Notes: generated by a model not told the origin, from the sequence alone. A stretch of DNA of 37,323 bases from an uncultured Clostridia bacterium (GCA_937886445.1 CALGBY010000034.1:1-37323); one strand, 5' to 3'. Numbered from the stretch's first letter, positions 15,251 through 23,611 are shown. Numbers and translations: made by a program.

Positions 15251-16798
15251 ATGGCGAATATTCTGCTTGAGATGAGGAATATCACAAAAACATTTCCGGG
15301 TGTCAAGGCACTCGATAATGTGAATTTTCAGGTGGAAGAAGGCGAGATCCATGCTCTCGTAGGTGAGAACGGTGCCGGAAAATCCACACTGATGAAGGTG
15401 CTGAGCGGCATCCACGCCTACGGTTCCTATGAAGGCGATGTCCTTTATAACGGGCAGGTTTGCAAGTTTTCCAACATCAAGGATTCCGAGAAACTCGGGA
15501 TCGTCATTATCCATCAGGAACTGGCGCTGGTGCCGGAGCTGACCATCGGCGAAAACATGTTCCTGGGCAATGAACGCGGAAGCAAGTTTGCAATCAACTG
15601 GAACCAGACTTACGCGGAAGCGGATAAGTATCTGAGAATGGTAGGCCTGGAGGAAAGCTCCAAGACTCAGGTCAAGGATATCGGTACAGGTAAACAGCAA
15701 TTGGTAGAGATCGCCAAGGCACTTGCCAAGAACGCGAAGCTGCTGATACTGGATGAACCGACATCCTCATTGAACGAGGAAGATTCCCGCGCGCTGCTGG
15801 ACCTGATGCTCAGCTTCAAGAAACAGGGAATGACGATGATCATCATTACCCATAAGCTGAACGAGGTCGCATATGTCGCGGATAAGATAACCGTGCTTCG
15901 TGACGGCACCACCATCGAGACCATCGATAACGATGCGGAGCATGTGAGCGAAGACAGGATCATCAAGGGCATGGTAGGCCGTGAGATCACCAACCGTTTC
16001 CCCAAGCGCGAAAATGTTGAGATCGGCGATGTGGAAATGGAAGTGAAGAACTGGACGGTGCATCATCCCCTGTATCCCGAGCGTAAGGTGGTGGACAATG
16101 TGTCCATGTATGTACGCAAGGGTGAGGTCGTGGGCATTTACGGATTGATGGGTGCCGGCCGTACCGAACTGTGCATGAGCATTTTCGGGCATACTTACGG
16201 CACCGGTTTCTCCGGCTCTCTGTTCCTGAACGGGCAGCAGGTGAAGCTGCGTAACGGCGCCGCCGATGCTATCAAACACAAGATCGCCTATGTCACCGAA
16301 GACCGTAAGGGCAACGGACTTGTGCTTTCGCAGTCCATTAAGGTAAATACATCTTTGGCCAATCTGGAAGCCATTTCCACCGGCACTGTCATTGACAGTG
16401 ATAAGGAATATGCTGTGGCCGAGGAATACCGTGAAAAACTAAAGACCAAGACCCCTTCTGTAGAGCAGCTGGTGGGCAACCTCTCCGGCGGCAACCAGCA
16501 GAAGGTGCTGCTGGCCAAGTGGATGTTCACTGAGCCCGACGTGCTGATGATGGATGAACCCACCAGAGGTATCGACGTAGGTGCTAAGTATGAGATCTAT
16601 TGCATCATAAACGATCTGGCCGCTGCCGGCAAGAGCGTTATCCTGGTTTCCTCCGAATTGCCGGAGGTGCTGGGTATGAGTGACCGCATCTATATTATGA
16701 ATGAAGGAAGGTTCGTCGGTGAGATGAGATCTGAGGATGCCACTCAGGAGAACATCATGGCGGCGATCATCCGTTCAGGAAAGGGGATGCAGCAATGA
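15251..16798 (+). CDS. Sugar ABC transporter ATP-binding protein (MmsA/XylG/GguA type)
   Basis: The 515-residue protein contains two fused ABC domains. Domain one has Walker A GENGAGKS (38-45), a modified signature DIGTGKQQ (143-150) and Walker B LLILDEP (165-171). Domain two lacks a true Walker A lysine (GLMGAGRTELCM), as is normal in this subfamily, but keeps LSGGNQQK near residue 412 and MMDEPTRG. It powers import with the membrane proteins encoded next. A GGAGGG site precedes the start, and the last bases overlap the first permease gene as ATGA. Confidence 0.95.
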   Translation: MANILLEMRNITKTFPGVKALDNVNFQVEEGEIHALVGENGAGKSTLMKVLSGIHAYGSYEGDVLYNGQVCKFSNIKDSEKLGIVIIHQELALVPELTIGENMFLGNERGSKFAINWNQTYAEADKYLRMVGLEESSKTQVKDIGTGKQQLVEIAKALAKNAKLLILDEPTSSLNEEDSRALLDLMLSFKKQGMTMIIITHKLNEVAYVADKITVLRDGTTIETIDNDAEHVSEDRIIKGMVGREITNRFPKRENVEIGDVEMEVKNWTVHHPLYPERKVVDNVSMYVRKGEVVGIYGLMGAGRTELCMSIFGHTYGTGFSGSLFLNGQQVKLRNGAADAIKHKIAYVTEDRKGNGLVLSQSIKVNTSLANLEAISTGTVIDSDKEYAVAEEYREKLKTKTPSVEQLVGNLSGGNQQKVLLAKWMFTEPDVLMMDEPTRGIDVGAKYEIYCIINDLAAAGKSVILVSSELPEVLGMSDRIYIMNEGRFVGEMRSEDATQENIMAAIIRSGKGMQQ

Positions 16799-18072
16799 GT
16801 GAGCAAATGAAATCTGCCCCGAGAAAAATCAATGTGGGCGCGTTTTTCCGCAAGTACACCATGGTTCTGGCTCTGGTGGCTGTTACGCTGGTGTTTAGCC
16901 TGTGGGACGGTAAAGAGGGCCTGATCCTGACCCCCATGAACATCTGGTCTCTTATCTCCACCAACTCCTACGTGATCATTTTGGCCACCGGTATGCTGCT
17001 GTGCATATTGACCGGCGGCAACATCGATCTGTCTGTCGGTTCTCTGGTGTGCCTGGCCGGCGCCGTAGGCTGCGTAATGATGGCGGCGGGCGTGAGCCCG
17101 TGGATCGCCGTGCTGGTGATGCTGGTTGTTGGCCTCGCGGCAGGCCTGTTCCAGGGCTTCTGGATCTCCAAGCTGCGTGTTCCGGCTTTTATCGCCACGC
17201 TGGCCGGTATGTATGCCTTCCGCGGTGTGGCCAGCATCCTGCTCAACGGTCTGCGCGTGGACGCGAAGGATGAAGTATTTCTTCAGTTCTTCGGTGACGG
17301 AAAGACCAGCGTTATCCCCGATTTCATCCGCAACGCGCTTGGCGGCATGAATGATTTCTTCAGCAAGGAAAACACCTTCCTTGTTGATCTGATCGGCAAG
17401 AACGGCCAGGTGGAAAAGTTTAATCTGACCTGCCTTGTCATCGGTGTCGCGGCTGCCCTGATCTTTATCATCGTAAAGATCATCAATATCGCCAAGCAGA
17501 AAAAGCTGAAGATCAAGGTATCTCTTGTGGAGCAGATCATCACCATGGTCGCTGTATCCGCGCTGCTCATCTGGGTATGCTTCAAGTTGGCCTGCTACGG
17601 CAGAGGCTTCCCCATGATCCTCATCTGGATCGGACTGGTCATCGGTATTTATGCCTATGTGACCAACAAGACCGCCATGGGTCGTTATCTGTACGCTGTG
17701 GGCGGCAACGAAAAAGCCACCGCCCTTTCCGGCGTAAAGACCCGCAATGTGTACTGGTTCGCCTATGCCAACATGGGACTGCTGGCCGGTCTGGCCGGTG
17801 TTCTGACTGTTGCCCGCGGCAAGGGAATCGACCCGACCATCGGTGACAGCTATGAAATGGATGCCATCGCGGCCTGCTTTATCGGCGGTGCTTCCGCTTA
17901 CGGCGGCACCGGCAAGGTATCCGGTATGATCATCGGTGCTTTGCTGATGGGTGTCATCAACAAAGGTATGACCATCGTCGGCGTGGACGCAAACTTCCAG
18001 AAGGTCGTCAAGGGCCTTGTACTGCTGATCGCCGTTATGTTTGACGTTCTGTCCAAACGGCAGAAACGATAA
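16795..18072 (+). CDS. Sugar ABC transporter permease 1 (GguB/XylH type)
   Basis: The 425-residue polytopic membrane protein of the BPD_transp_2 family has about ten hydrophobic segments. The motifs MLLCILTGGNIDLSVGSLV and GGNEKATALSGVKTRNVYW are typical of XylH, GguB and RbsC. A 70-80 residue insertion around 160-230, partly soluble (charged, TSVIPDF...), makes it longer than a usual permease. It overlaps the ATPase gene by 4 bases, with AAGGGG as ribosome site. A paralogue follows at 18091, so the channel may be a heterodimer rather than the usual homodimer. Confidence 0.93.
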   Translation: MSEQMKSAPRKINVGAFFRKYTMVLALVAVTLVFSLWDGKEGLILTPMNIWSLISTNSYVIILATGMLLCILTGGNIDLSVGSLVCLAGAVGCVMMAAGVSPWIAVLVMLVVGLAAGLFQGFWISKLRVPAFIATLAGMYAFRGVASILLNGLRVDAKDEVFLQFFGDGKTSVIPDFIRNALGGMNDFFSKENTFLVDLIGKNGQVEKFNLTCLVIGVAAALIFIIVKIINIAKQKKLKIKVSLVEQIITMVAVSALLIWVCFKLACYGRGFPMILIWIGLVIGIYAYVTNKTAMGRYLYAVGGNEKATALSGVKTRNVYWFAYANMGLLAGLAGVLTVARGKGIDPTIGDSYEMDAIAACFIGGASAYGGTGKVSGMIIGALLMGVINKGMTIVGVDANFQKVVKGLVLLIAVMFDVLSKRQKR

Positions 18073-18090
18073 GCGGGAGGGAGCGATACG

Positions 18091-19257
18091 ATGAATAATA
18101 AATCCTTTCTGTCTGTACTGAAAAAGAATACCATGCTCATCGTGCTGGTCGTGGTGTATATCGCCTTTGTGATCATCACGAAGGGCAGTATCTTTGAACC
18201 GGGTAACTTCACTTCCCTGATCGACCAGAATGCTTATGTGTACATTCTGGGCGCGGGTATGCTGATGTGCATGCTTACCGGCGGCAATATCGACCTGAGC
18301 TGCGGCTCCGTTGTGTGCGTGCTGGGTGCTCTGGGCGGTGTGTTCATGACCAGCTGGGGCATCAATACCGGCGTTTCCATCCTGCTGCTGCTGGGCTGCG
18401 GTATCGCGTACGGTGCTCTGCTGGGCTTCCTGATCGCGTATGTGCATATTCCGCCATGGATCGCCACCCTGGCCGGCTATCTGGCCTTCCGCGGGCTGGG
18501 CACTGTCATCCTGATGAAATTCTCATCCACATCCTCCATCCCGATCCCTGCTGAATTCTGCAATGTGTTCAGCGGACGTGTCTTCGCTACGGAGAAGGGT
18601 GTGTTCAACTGGGTATGCTTCGGCGCCGGGATCGTGGCTGCTATGCTGATCATCTTCCTCGCTCTCCGCAACCGTATGAGCCGCAAGAGCAAGGGCTATG
18701 AGCTGGAGCCCATGTATCTGACCGTTCTCAAGTGTGTTCTGGAGTGCGGTGCCATCATTCTGGTGATGACCAAGCTGGCGCTGGACGGCGGTATCCCCAC
18801 TGTTCTGCTGTGGGTAGTGGGCATCATCGTGATCTACGGCTTTATCACTTCCAAGACCACCATCGGCCGCCACTTTTATGTGGTGGGCGGCAACATTGAG
18901 GCCGCGCGCCTGTCCGGCGTAAACACCCGCCGGATCATGTTCCTGGCCTATCTGAACATGGCGGTTCTGACCGCCATCACCACCATGACCGTTACCGCCC
19001 GTTTCACCAATGTGTATGCCGATGTGGGCAAGAACTATGAAATGGACGCCATTTCCGCCTGCGTTGTGGGCGGCGTATCCGCCAGCGGCGGCGCCGGAAC
19101 GGTGCTGGGTATGGTGATCGGAGCCACGCTCATCGGTATCATCAACCTGGGCATGAGTCTGGTATCTCTGGATATGAACTACCAGCGTATCATCAAGGGA
19201 TTCGTGCTTCTCGGTGCTGTGGTATTTGACATCCTGACCAAGAAACGCGAGAAGTAA
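18091..19257 (+). CDS. Sugar ABC transporter permease 2 (GguB/XylH type)
   Basis: The 388-residue polytopic membrane protein is paralogous to its upstream neighbour over the whole length: both share MLTGGNIDLS, a middle part carrying a charged RNRMSRKSK segment, GGNIEAARLSGVNTRR, and a C-terminus ending in KGFVLL and VFDILTK. It starts 18 bases after permease 1 with a GGGAGGG site. It is the last gene of the transporter operon and is followed by a terminator. Having two permeases with one double-ATPase suggests a heteromeric channel or two alternative channels. Confidence 0.93.
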   Translation: MNNKSFLSVLKKNTMLIVLVVVYIAFVIITKGSIFEPGNFTSLIDQNAYVYILGAGMLMCMLTGGNIDLSCGSVVCVLGALGGVFMTSWGINTGVSILLLLGCGIAYGALLGFLIAYVHIPPWIATLAGYLAFRGLGTVILMKFSSTSSIPIPAEFCNVFSGRVFATEKGVFNWVCFGAGIVAAMLIIFLALRNRMSRKSKGYELEPMYLTVLKCVLECGAIILVMTKLALDGGIPTVLLWVVGIIVIYGFITSKTTIGRHFYVVGGNIEAARLSGVNTRRIMFLAYLNMAVLTAITTMTVTARFTNVYADVGKNYEMDAISACVVGGVSASGGAGTVLGMVIGATLIGIINLGMSLVSLDMNYQRIIKGFVLLGAVVFDILTKKREK

Positions 19258-19277
19258 CCGGATTTTTGATCATTTTG

Positions 19278-19308
19278 ATCCCGTGACCTTTGCGTCACGG
19301 GATTTATT
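19278..19308 (+). terminator. Terminator of the sugar transporter operon
   Basis: ATCCCGTGAC (19278-19287) pairs perfectly with GTCACGGGAT (19294-19303), loop CTTTGC, followed by TTATT. The T-run is short, so some read-through into the small gene at 19327 is possible. Confidence 0.75.
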
Positions 19309-19326
19309 CAAAACAGGAGAAAAAGT

Positions 19327-19569
19327 ATGAACAGTAAAAAAGCACGCTCCGGGCTTTACGGTATTGTTTCCGCCTTTATGTTTTTCACTGCGTATGATCT
19401 TTTCAAAGGGAGAAATGACCCGGAATCCACCATGCCGATGGGACTGCTGATCGCCTTCATGATCTTCTTTGCGCTGGCGGGAGTGGGACTGTTGATTTTC
19501 GCGATCCGTCTGTGGGTGCATTCCGGTGATGAGGATAAGGAAAAGGAAGCGGAAAACAAGCTGAGATGA
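19327..19569 (+). CDS. Small two-helix membrane protein, unknown function
   Basis: The 80-residue protein has two hydrophobic segments, about 10-25 (LYGIVSAFMFFTAYDLF) and 39-62 (GLLIAFMIFFALAGVGLL), a short loop between them and a charged C-terminal tail (GDEDKEKEAENK). I do not recognise a family. An AGGAG site precedes the start. It follows the transporter operon closely and has no clear promoter of its own, so it may depend on read-through. Confidence 0.7.
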   Translation: MNSKKARSGLYGIVSAFMFFTAYDLFKGRNDPESTMPMGLLIAFMIFFALAGVGLLIFAIRLWVHSGDEDKEKEAENKLR

Positions 19570-19619
19570 TCATGCCGCCCCGGGTACAGGGAGCATAATG
19601 TACAGGAGGAGAGACACAG

Positions 19620-20066
19620 TTGACGGAGAATTCATACCTGTCGGAGCTGGACGGCATTTACGCCGTTTACCGGCGGGATCTGGAGGAATGCGCGCGCAAA
19701 CAAAAGCCGGCGGCCGGTCTGTTCGGTGTGGGGCATTCCATCAAGGATGACGCCTGTCATGACCGTTTTGATGAGGCAGTTAAAAGCTTTGCGGAAAAAG
19801 CGGCAGGGGAGGCCACGTCCGGGGAAGCGCGTGAGATCATCCGCCGCCTGTACACTGAGACGGACGGCAAGGATTATCCGCTCAGCGCCGTATGGATGAT
19901 GATCGCCGCAGAACGCCATATCCTGCTTTTGATCCCTTCTCTTACGGAGGAAGATGCCGCGGAGCTTTATGCCGGGTACGCAAGGCGATACAAAAGATGG
20001 AACCGCCTTCCCGCACAGAAGGAGGTCTGTGCCGCTCTTCGAAAACAGGCAAAGCAGCGTAAATAA
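19620..20066 (+). CDS. Hypothetical soluble protein with TTG start
   Basis: The 148-residue protein is mostly helical and charged, without signal peptide or membrane segment except a modest hydrophobic stretch near residues 90-107 (AVWMMIAAERHILLLIPS). I recognise no family. TTG at 19620 is taken as the start because AGGAGG lies upstream at a suitable distance; the next ATG in frame comes only after two thirds of the protein. It is 50 bases downstream of the small membrane protein gene and probably cotranscribed with it. Confidence 0.65.
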   Translation: MTENSYLSELDGIYAVYRRDLEECARKQKPAAGLFGVGHSIKDDACHDRFDEAVKSFAEKAAGEATSGEAREIIRRLYTETDGKDYPLSAVWMMIAAERHILLLIPSLTEEDAAELYAGYARRYKRWNRLPAQKEVCAALRKQAKQRK

Positions 20067-20103
20067 CGGGTCCTGGCGGAACGGTTTGCTTCGAATTTGC
20101 TGA

Positions 20104-20133
20104 TTGACACGATGCGCGTACGCGGTATATAAT
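20104..20133 (+). promoter_or_regulatory. Promoter of the first LysM gene
   Basis: TTGACA (20104-20109) and TATAAT (20128-20133) with an 18-base spacer: both hexamers match consensus. The leader of about 100 bases is largely repeated before the second copy at 20550-20659. Confidence 0.85.
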
Positions 20134-20238
20134 ATTTTTCAGAAGATCCGCTGACGAAAATGTAGCCATATGTTACGGTGATTCGTATATATAGTTGCCG
20201 CAGGAAAACAGCGGAAAATGATGAAAGGAGACACGATC

Positions 20239-20481
20239 ATGGAAGAGAACAAAATGCCCATTGCCGATGAGATGCTGGACGAGGTAGCCGGAGGAGCCGG
20301 AAAGAACTACAAGTACTATACCGCTTACAAAGTGATAAAGGGTGATAACCTAACCAAGATCGCGCGTGAATTCGGAGTAACTCCGGATGAGATCCAGCAA
20401 TGGAACAAAGAAAAGATCAAGAACAAGAATCATATCGAGGTGGGCTGGGTACTGATCATTTACACTAATATTCCGCAGTAA
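20239..20481 (+). CDS. Small LysM protein with double-glycine-type leader (copy A)
   Basis: The 80-residue protein has two parts. Residues 1-19, MEENKMPIADEMLDEVAGG, look like a bacteriocin or RiPP leader that ends in the Gly-Gly cut by C39-type ABC exporters: acidic, amphipathic, with M-L-x-x-V-A-G-G. Residues about 29-76 form a complete LysM domain (YKVIKGDNLTKIAREFGV...IEVGWVLIIY), a peptidoglycan or chitin-oligomer binder. There is no Sec signal peptide. The ATG at 20239 follows AAAGGAG; an ATG at 20218 lacks a site and breaks the match with copy B. I infer that the leader directs export of a 61-residue wall-binding product. No exporter or modification gene is in the window. Confidence 0.8.
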   Translation: MEENKMPIADEMLDEVAGGAGKNYKYYTAYKVIKGDNLTKIAREFGVTPDEIQQWNKEKIKNKNHIEVGWVLIIYTNIPQ

Positions 20482-20504
20482 GCCGTATCAGCACAAGCTT
20501 TTCA

Positions 20505-20537
20505 CTCCCCCGGGCAATGTGCCGGGGGAGCACTTTT
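20505..20537 (+). terminator. Terminator of LysM copy A
   Basis: CTCCCCCGGGCA pairs with TGCCGGGGGAG (one bulged C) around ATG, followed by CACTTTTAAAA. It separates copy A from copy B. Confidence 0.8.
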
Positions 20538-20659
20538 AAAAATCCGGTACATAATATCATCAGAAGATCCTCTGACGAAAATGCCGCCATACGTTACGGC
20601 AAGTCGTATATACAGCTGTAGCGGAAAAACAGCGGAAAAGGATGAAAGGAGACATTGTC

Positions 20660-20902
20660 ATGGAAGAGAACAGAATGCCTGTTGCCGATGAGATGCTGGA
20701 TGAGACAGCCGGAGGAGACATAAGGAGCTATAAGTATGATGTTCTTTAAACGGTGAAAGAAAATGATACCCTTGGCATGATCGCCCGTCATTTCGAAGTA
20801 TTTCCCGCGAAAATCATCAATTGGAACAGGGAAAAGATCAGAAATCCGAATCATCTCGAAGCGGGCATGGAGCTGATCATTCACACCAATGTTCCGCAGT
20901 AA
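20660..20902 (+). pseudogene. LysM protein copy B, interrupted by an in-frame stop
   Basis: The frame starts with MEENRMPVADEMLDETAGG (16 of 19 residues as in copy A) and meets TAA at 20747-20749, codon 30, where copy A has tyrosine. Beyond it the frame stays open to a TAA at 20900-20902 and keeps the LysM pattern, with 27 of the last 49 residues identical to copy A and the same total of 80 codons. There is no frameshift, so the stop is recent or tolerated. It could make a 29-residue peptide (leader plus ten residues) or be silent; the promoter lacks a good -35 box. A sequencing error at one base is also possible. Confidence 0.8.
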
Positions 20903-20924
20903 GCCGTATCGGCATAAGCTTTTC

Positions 20925-20965
20925 ACTCCCTCGTGCACATTGCGCCGGGGGAGCGCTTTTTTGTG
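20925..20965 (+). terminator. Terminator of LysM copy B
   Basis: CTCCCTCGTGC (from 20926) pairs imperfectly with GCGCCGGGGGAG (20942-20953), followed by CGCTTTTTT. It is homologous to the terminator of copy A but with more mismatches. Confidence 0.65.
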
Positions 20966-21005
20966 AAAAATTCGGTATTCCTTTTGCATTTTTGTATACA
21001 TGCTA

Positions 21006-21034
21006 TTGCGATATCGCTTTGCGGAGAGTAAAAT
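21006..21034 (+). promoter_or_regulatory. Promoter of the aminotransferase gene
   Basis: TTGCGA (21006-21011) and TAAAAT (21029-21034) with a 17-base spacer, start expected near 21041, about 30 bases before the start codon. Confidence 0.55.
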
Positions 21035-21070
21035 GTACACCATATTCCGCAAGTAATGGAGGTTTTTGCG

Positions 21071-22366
21071 ATGAAGCCGTATGCCGAAATGACAGTAGAA
21101 GAACTTACCCGGGAGCATGCGCAGCTGAAGGCGAAGTATAAAGCCATTCAGGCGCTTGAATTGCGTTTGGATATGAGCAGAGGAAAGCCCTGTCAGGAGC
21201 AGCTGGACCTTTCCATGGGCATGATGGATGTTCTGCCCTCCACCTCCGACCTGACCTGTGATGACGGTACCGACTGCCGCAACTACGGGCAGCTTACCGG
21301 TATTCAGGAGGCGCGTGAGCTGCTGGGCGATATGATGGAGAACAACCCCAAGGACATCATCATTTACGGCAACTCCTCTCTGAATGTGATGTTCGATACC
21401 ATCAGCCGTGCCTGGACGCACGGGATCATGGGAAATACACCGTGGTGCCGCCTGCCTGAAGTGAGATTTCTCTGCCCGGTGCCCGGCTATGACCGTCACT
21501 TCGCGATCACGGAATATTTCGGGATCAAAATGATCCCCGTAAAAATGACAGATAACGGTCCGGATATGGATACGGTGGAAAATCTGGTAAAGGAAGACGA
21601 TTCCATTAAGGGCATCTGGTGCGTACCTAAGTATGCCAATCCCTCCGGCGTAAGCTATTCAGATGAAACGGTGCGCCGTTTTGCGCGCCTGCAGCCTGCC
21701 GCTCCGGATTTCAGGATCTTCTGGGACAATGCCTACGGCATGCACCATCTGTATGATGACAAGCAGGATTACCTGATCGAGATCCTGGCGGAATGCAAGC
21801 GCGCCGGCAACCCGGATCTGGTATACAAGTTTGCCTCCACCTCCAAGATCACCTTCCCCGGCAGCGGCATTGCGGCGCTTGCGACCAGCCCCAACAACAT
21901 GGAGGATTTTCTCAGCCATCTGCGCCACCAGACCATCGGTCATGATAAGGTGAACCAGCTGCGCCATGTGCGCTTCTTCGGCGATATCCACGGCATGGTA
22001 GAGCATATGAGAAAGCACGCGAATATCATTCGTCCCAAGTTTGAGACCGTTGAAAGGGTGCTGGAGGAAAATCTGGGCGGTCTGGGGATCGGTACCTGGA
22101 CAAAACCGCTGGGCGGATACTTTATCGGCTTTGAGAGCCTGCCCGGCTGCGCGAAGGATATCGTGGCGCGCGCCAAAAAAGCGGGTGTGGTGATGACGAA
22201 CGCCGGCGCTACCTGGCCGTACGGCAAGGATCCGCAGGATTCCTCCATCCGCATCGCGCCTACCTATCCCAGCCTGCAGGATCTTACCCAGGCGATGGAG
22301 CTTTTCTGCCTGTGCGTACGCCTTTCAGCCACCAAGAAACTGATCGCCGAAAAACAGGCGCAGTAA
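21071..22366 (+). CDS. Aspartate aminotransferase, type Ic (Asp_aminotransf family)
   Basis: The 431-residue PLP enzyme has a fold-type I aminotransferase layout: NYGQLTGIQEARELLGD near residue 75, YGNSSLNVMFD in the cofactor-binding region, PGYDRHFAI, PKYANPSGVSYSDE, the cofactor aspartate in FWDNAYG and the Schiff-base lysine in ASTSKITFPGSGIA. The sequence around KYANPSG and the QTIGHDKVNQLRH segment are typical of the Ic group, which makes glutamate and oxaloacetate from aspartate and 2-oxoglutarate. The ATG at 21071 is used because GGAGG lies before it; the ATG at 21056 falls within that site. It has its own promoter and a terminator shared with convergent murG. Confidence 0.9.
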   Translation: MKPYAEMTVEELTREHAQLKAKYKAIQALELRLDMSRGKPCQEQLDLSMGMMDVLPSTSDLTCDDGTDCRNYGQLTGIQEARELLGDMMENNPKDIIIYGNSSLNVMFDTISRAWTHGIMGNTPWCRLPEVRFLCPVPGYDRHFAITEYFGIKMIPVKMTDNGPDMDTVENLVKEDDSIKGIWCVPKYANPSGVSYSDETVRRFARLQPAAPDFRIFWDNAYGMHHLYDDKQDYLIEILAECKRAGNPDLVYKFASTSKITFPGSGIAALATSPNNMEDFLSHLRHQTIGHDKVNQLRHVRFFGDIHGMVEHMRKHANIIRPKFETVERVLEENLGGLGIGTWTKPLGGYFIGFESLPGCAKDIVARAKKAGVVMTNAGATWPYGKDPQDSSIRIAPTYPSLQDLTQAMELFCLCVRLSATKKLIAEKQAQ

Positions 22367-22380
22367 ACATATCTCCCTCC

Positions 22381-22429
22381 AAAAAACAGCTGTGCTGCGG
22401 AATGTTCTCCTGCAGCACAGCTGTTTTTA
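22381..22429. terminator. Bidirectional terminator between aminotransferase and murG
   Basis: ACAGCTGTGCTGC (22386-22398) pairs with GCAGCACAGCTGT (22412-22424), with six A residues on the left and five T residues on the right. It can therefore end transcripts from both convergent sides. Confidence 0.9.
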
Positions 22430-22481
22430 TGCCTTAACGGGGTTCATTTTGCCGGATGAGATGAACGGTATACAGCCGGTG

Positions 22482-23543
22482 TCATTTTTCCAGTTCTTTG
22501 ATAAAAGCAAGGATCTTATGTGTTCCGTTCGCGGCGGGGTTCTGCTTAAGCTTCTCCGTCAGGGTATCACGGCACGCATATACATCTTTGAGCGCTTTTG
22601 TCATGCTTTCTCTGTTCATGTTTTCCTGAAGCAGCACTTTGCACAGGCCGCGCTTTTCAAAGCTTTGCGCGTTCAGTATCTGGTCTCCGCGGCTGGCACC
22701 CTTGGGATAGGGAACCAGCAGCATAGGCTTATACAGCGCGGCGAACTCGCACAGGGAATTGCTTCCGGCACGGGAAAGCACAAGATCCGCTGCCGCCATC
22801 AGATGGGGCAGCTCATCGCTTACGAATTCAAACTGCACATACCCTTTCTTTCCGTTCAGGCCGGTATCCAGATTGCCCTTTCCGGCAATGTGGATGATAT
22901 CCATTTCGGGAAGAAGATCATCAAGACATTCGCGCAGGCAGCTGTTTACGCTCTGCGCGCCCAGGCTGCCGCCCATCATCATCAGTACGGGCTTCTTTCC
23001 GTCAAATCCGCAGATCTCCAGCCCCTTCGCCTTATCACCGGAAAACAGGCTGTCGCGCAGCGGCGTGCCGGTGCATATCGCCTTTTTCCCCAGCGCCTCC
23101 GCGCATTCGGGAAAGGTGGTGGCGATTTTTTTCGCGAATTTTGAGCATATCTTATTGGCAAGCCCGGGGGTAAGATCGCTTTCGTGGCACAGGGTGGGCA
23201 CCTTATGCAGCCAGGCTCCCGCTACCACCGGAACGGATACGAAGCCGCCCTTGGAAAAGCATACATCGGGCTTCAGCTTGCGCATCAGCGCGGAGGATTG
23301 AAACGCTCCCGCGATAACGCGGAAAGGATCGGTAAAATTCTTCCAGTCATGGTAACGGCGCAGCTTTCCGCTTTTTACTGTATGATAAGTTACGCCGGGT
23401 ACATTCATGATCTGATGCTCAATTCCGTCCGCCGTGCCGATATAGTGTACATCATAGCCTTCCTTCAGCAAATACGGAAGAATGGCAAGGTTGGGTGAAA
23501 CATGTCCGGCGGTACCGCCGCCGGTAAGTACAATGCGTTTCAT
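22482..23543 (-). CDS. murG: UDP-GlcNAc:undecaprenyl-PP-MurNAc-pentapeptide GlcNAc transferase
   Basis: The 353-residue peripheral membrane glycosyltransferase completes lipid II. The N-terminal glycine loop GGGTAGHVSPNLA (8-20), the second loop FSKGGFVSVPVV, and MMMGGSLGAQSVN in the C-domain are diagnostic, as are SRAGSNSLCEFAAL and GDQILNA in the UDP-GlcNAc site. The length is normal. A GAGGT site precedes the start. The gene is not in a division and cell-wall cluster; it follows pheT by 68 bases on the same strand, so it may be cotranscribed with pheST. Confidence 0.95.
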   Translation of the reverse strand: MKRIVLTGGGTAGHVSPNLAILPYLLKEGYDVHYIGTADGIEHQIMNVPGVTYHTVKSGKLRRYHDWKNFTDPFRVIAGAFQSSALMRKLKPDVCFSKGGFVSVPVVAGAWLHKVPTLCHESDLTPGLANKICSKFAKKIATTFPECAEALGKKAICTGTPLRDSLFSGDKAKGLEICGFDGKKPVLMMMGGSLGAQSVNSCLRECLDDLLPEMDIIHIAGKGNLDTGLNGKKGYVQFEFVSDELPHLMAAADLVLSRAGSNSLCEFAALYKPMLLVPYPKGASRGDQILNAQSFEKRGLCKVLLQENMNRESMTKALKDVYACRDTLTEKLKQNPAANGTHKILAFIKELEK

Positions 23544-23567
23544 TCTGTTACCTCATACAGAGCCTGT

Positions 23568-23593
23568 AGCCGTATGCAAAAGGGCATACGGCT
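23568..23593 (-). other. Intercistronic hairpin between pheT and murG
   Basis: AGCCGTATG (23568-23576) pairs perfectly with CATACGGCT (23585-23593). No T-run follows on the minus strand, so it looks like a processing or stabilising hairpin and not a terminator. Confidence 0.55.
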
Positions 23594-23611
23594 GCAGACC
23601 GGCTTTGTTTA

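Larger units (their letters stand above)
20128..20965 (+). repeat. Tandem duplication of a 421-base LysM gene unit
   Basis: Unit A (20128-20537) and unit B (20550-20965) repeat at an exact offset of 421 bases between start codons and between stop codons. The matching covers the -10 region (TATAAT in A, CATAAT in B), the leader (for example CAGAAGATCC and CTGACGAAAATG), ribosome site, coding part and terminator. The -35 of unit A (TTGACA) has no counterpart in B, where the terminator of A occupies that place. Confidence 0.85.

Noticed and set aside
16744..18447. Long open frame on the minus strand opposite the ATPase and permease genes
   Set aside because: It is antisense to well-conserved transporter genes, is rich in H, Q and D as expected from the complement of membrane-protein codons, and has no ribosome site.
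20140..20238. Known riboswitch in the leader of the LysM gene
   Set aside because: The leader is partly conserved between the two copies, but that follows from the duplication, and no known riboswitch core is visible.
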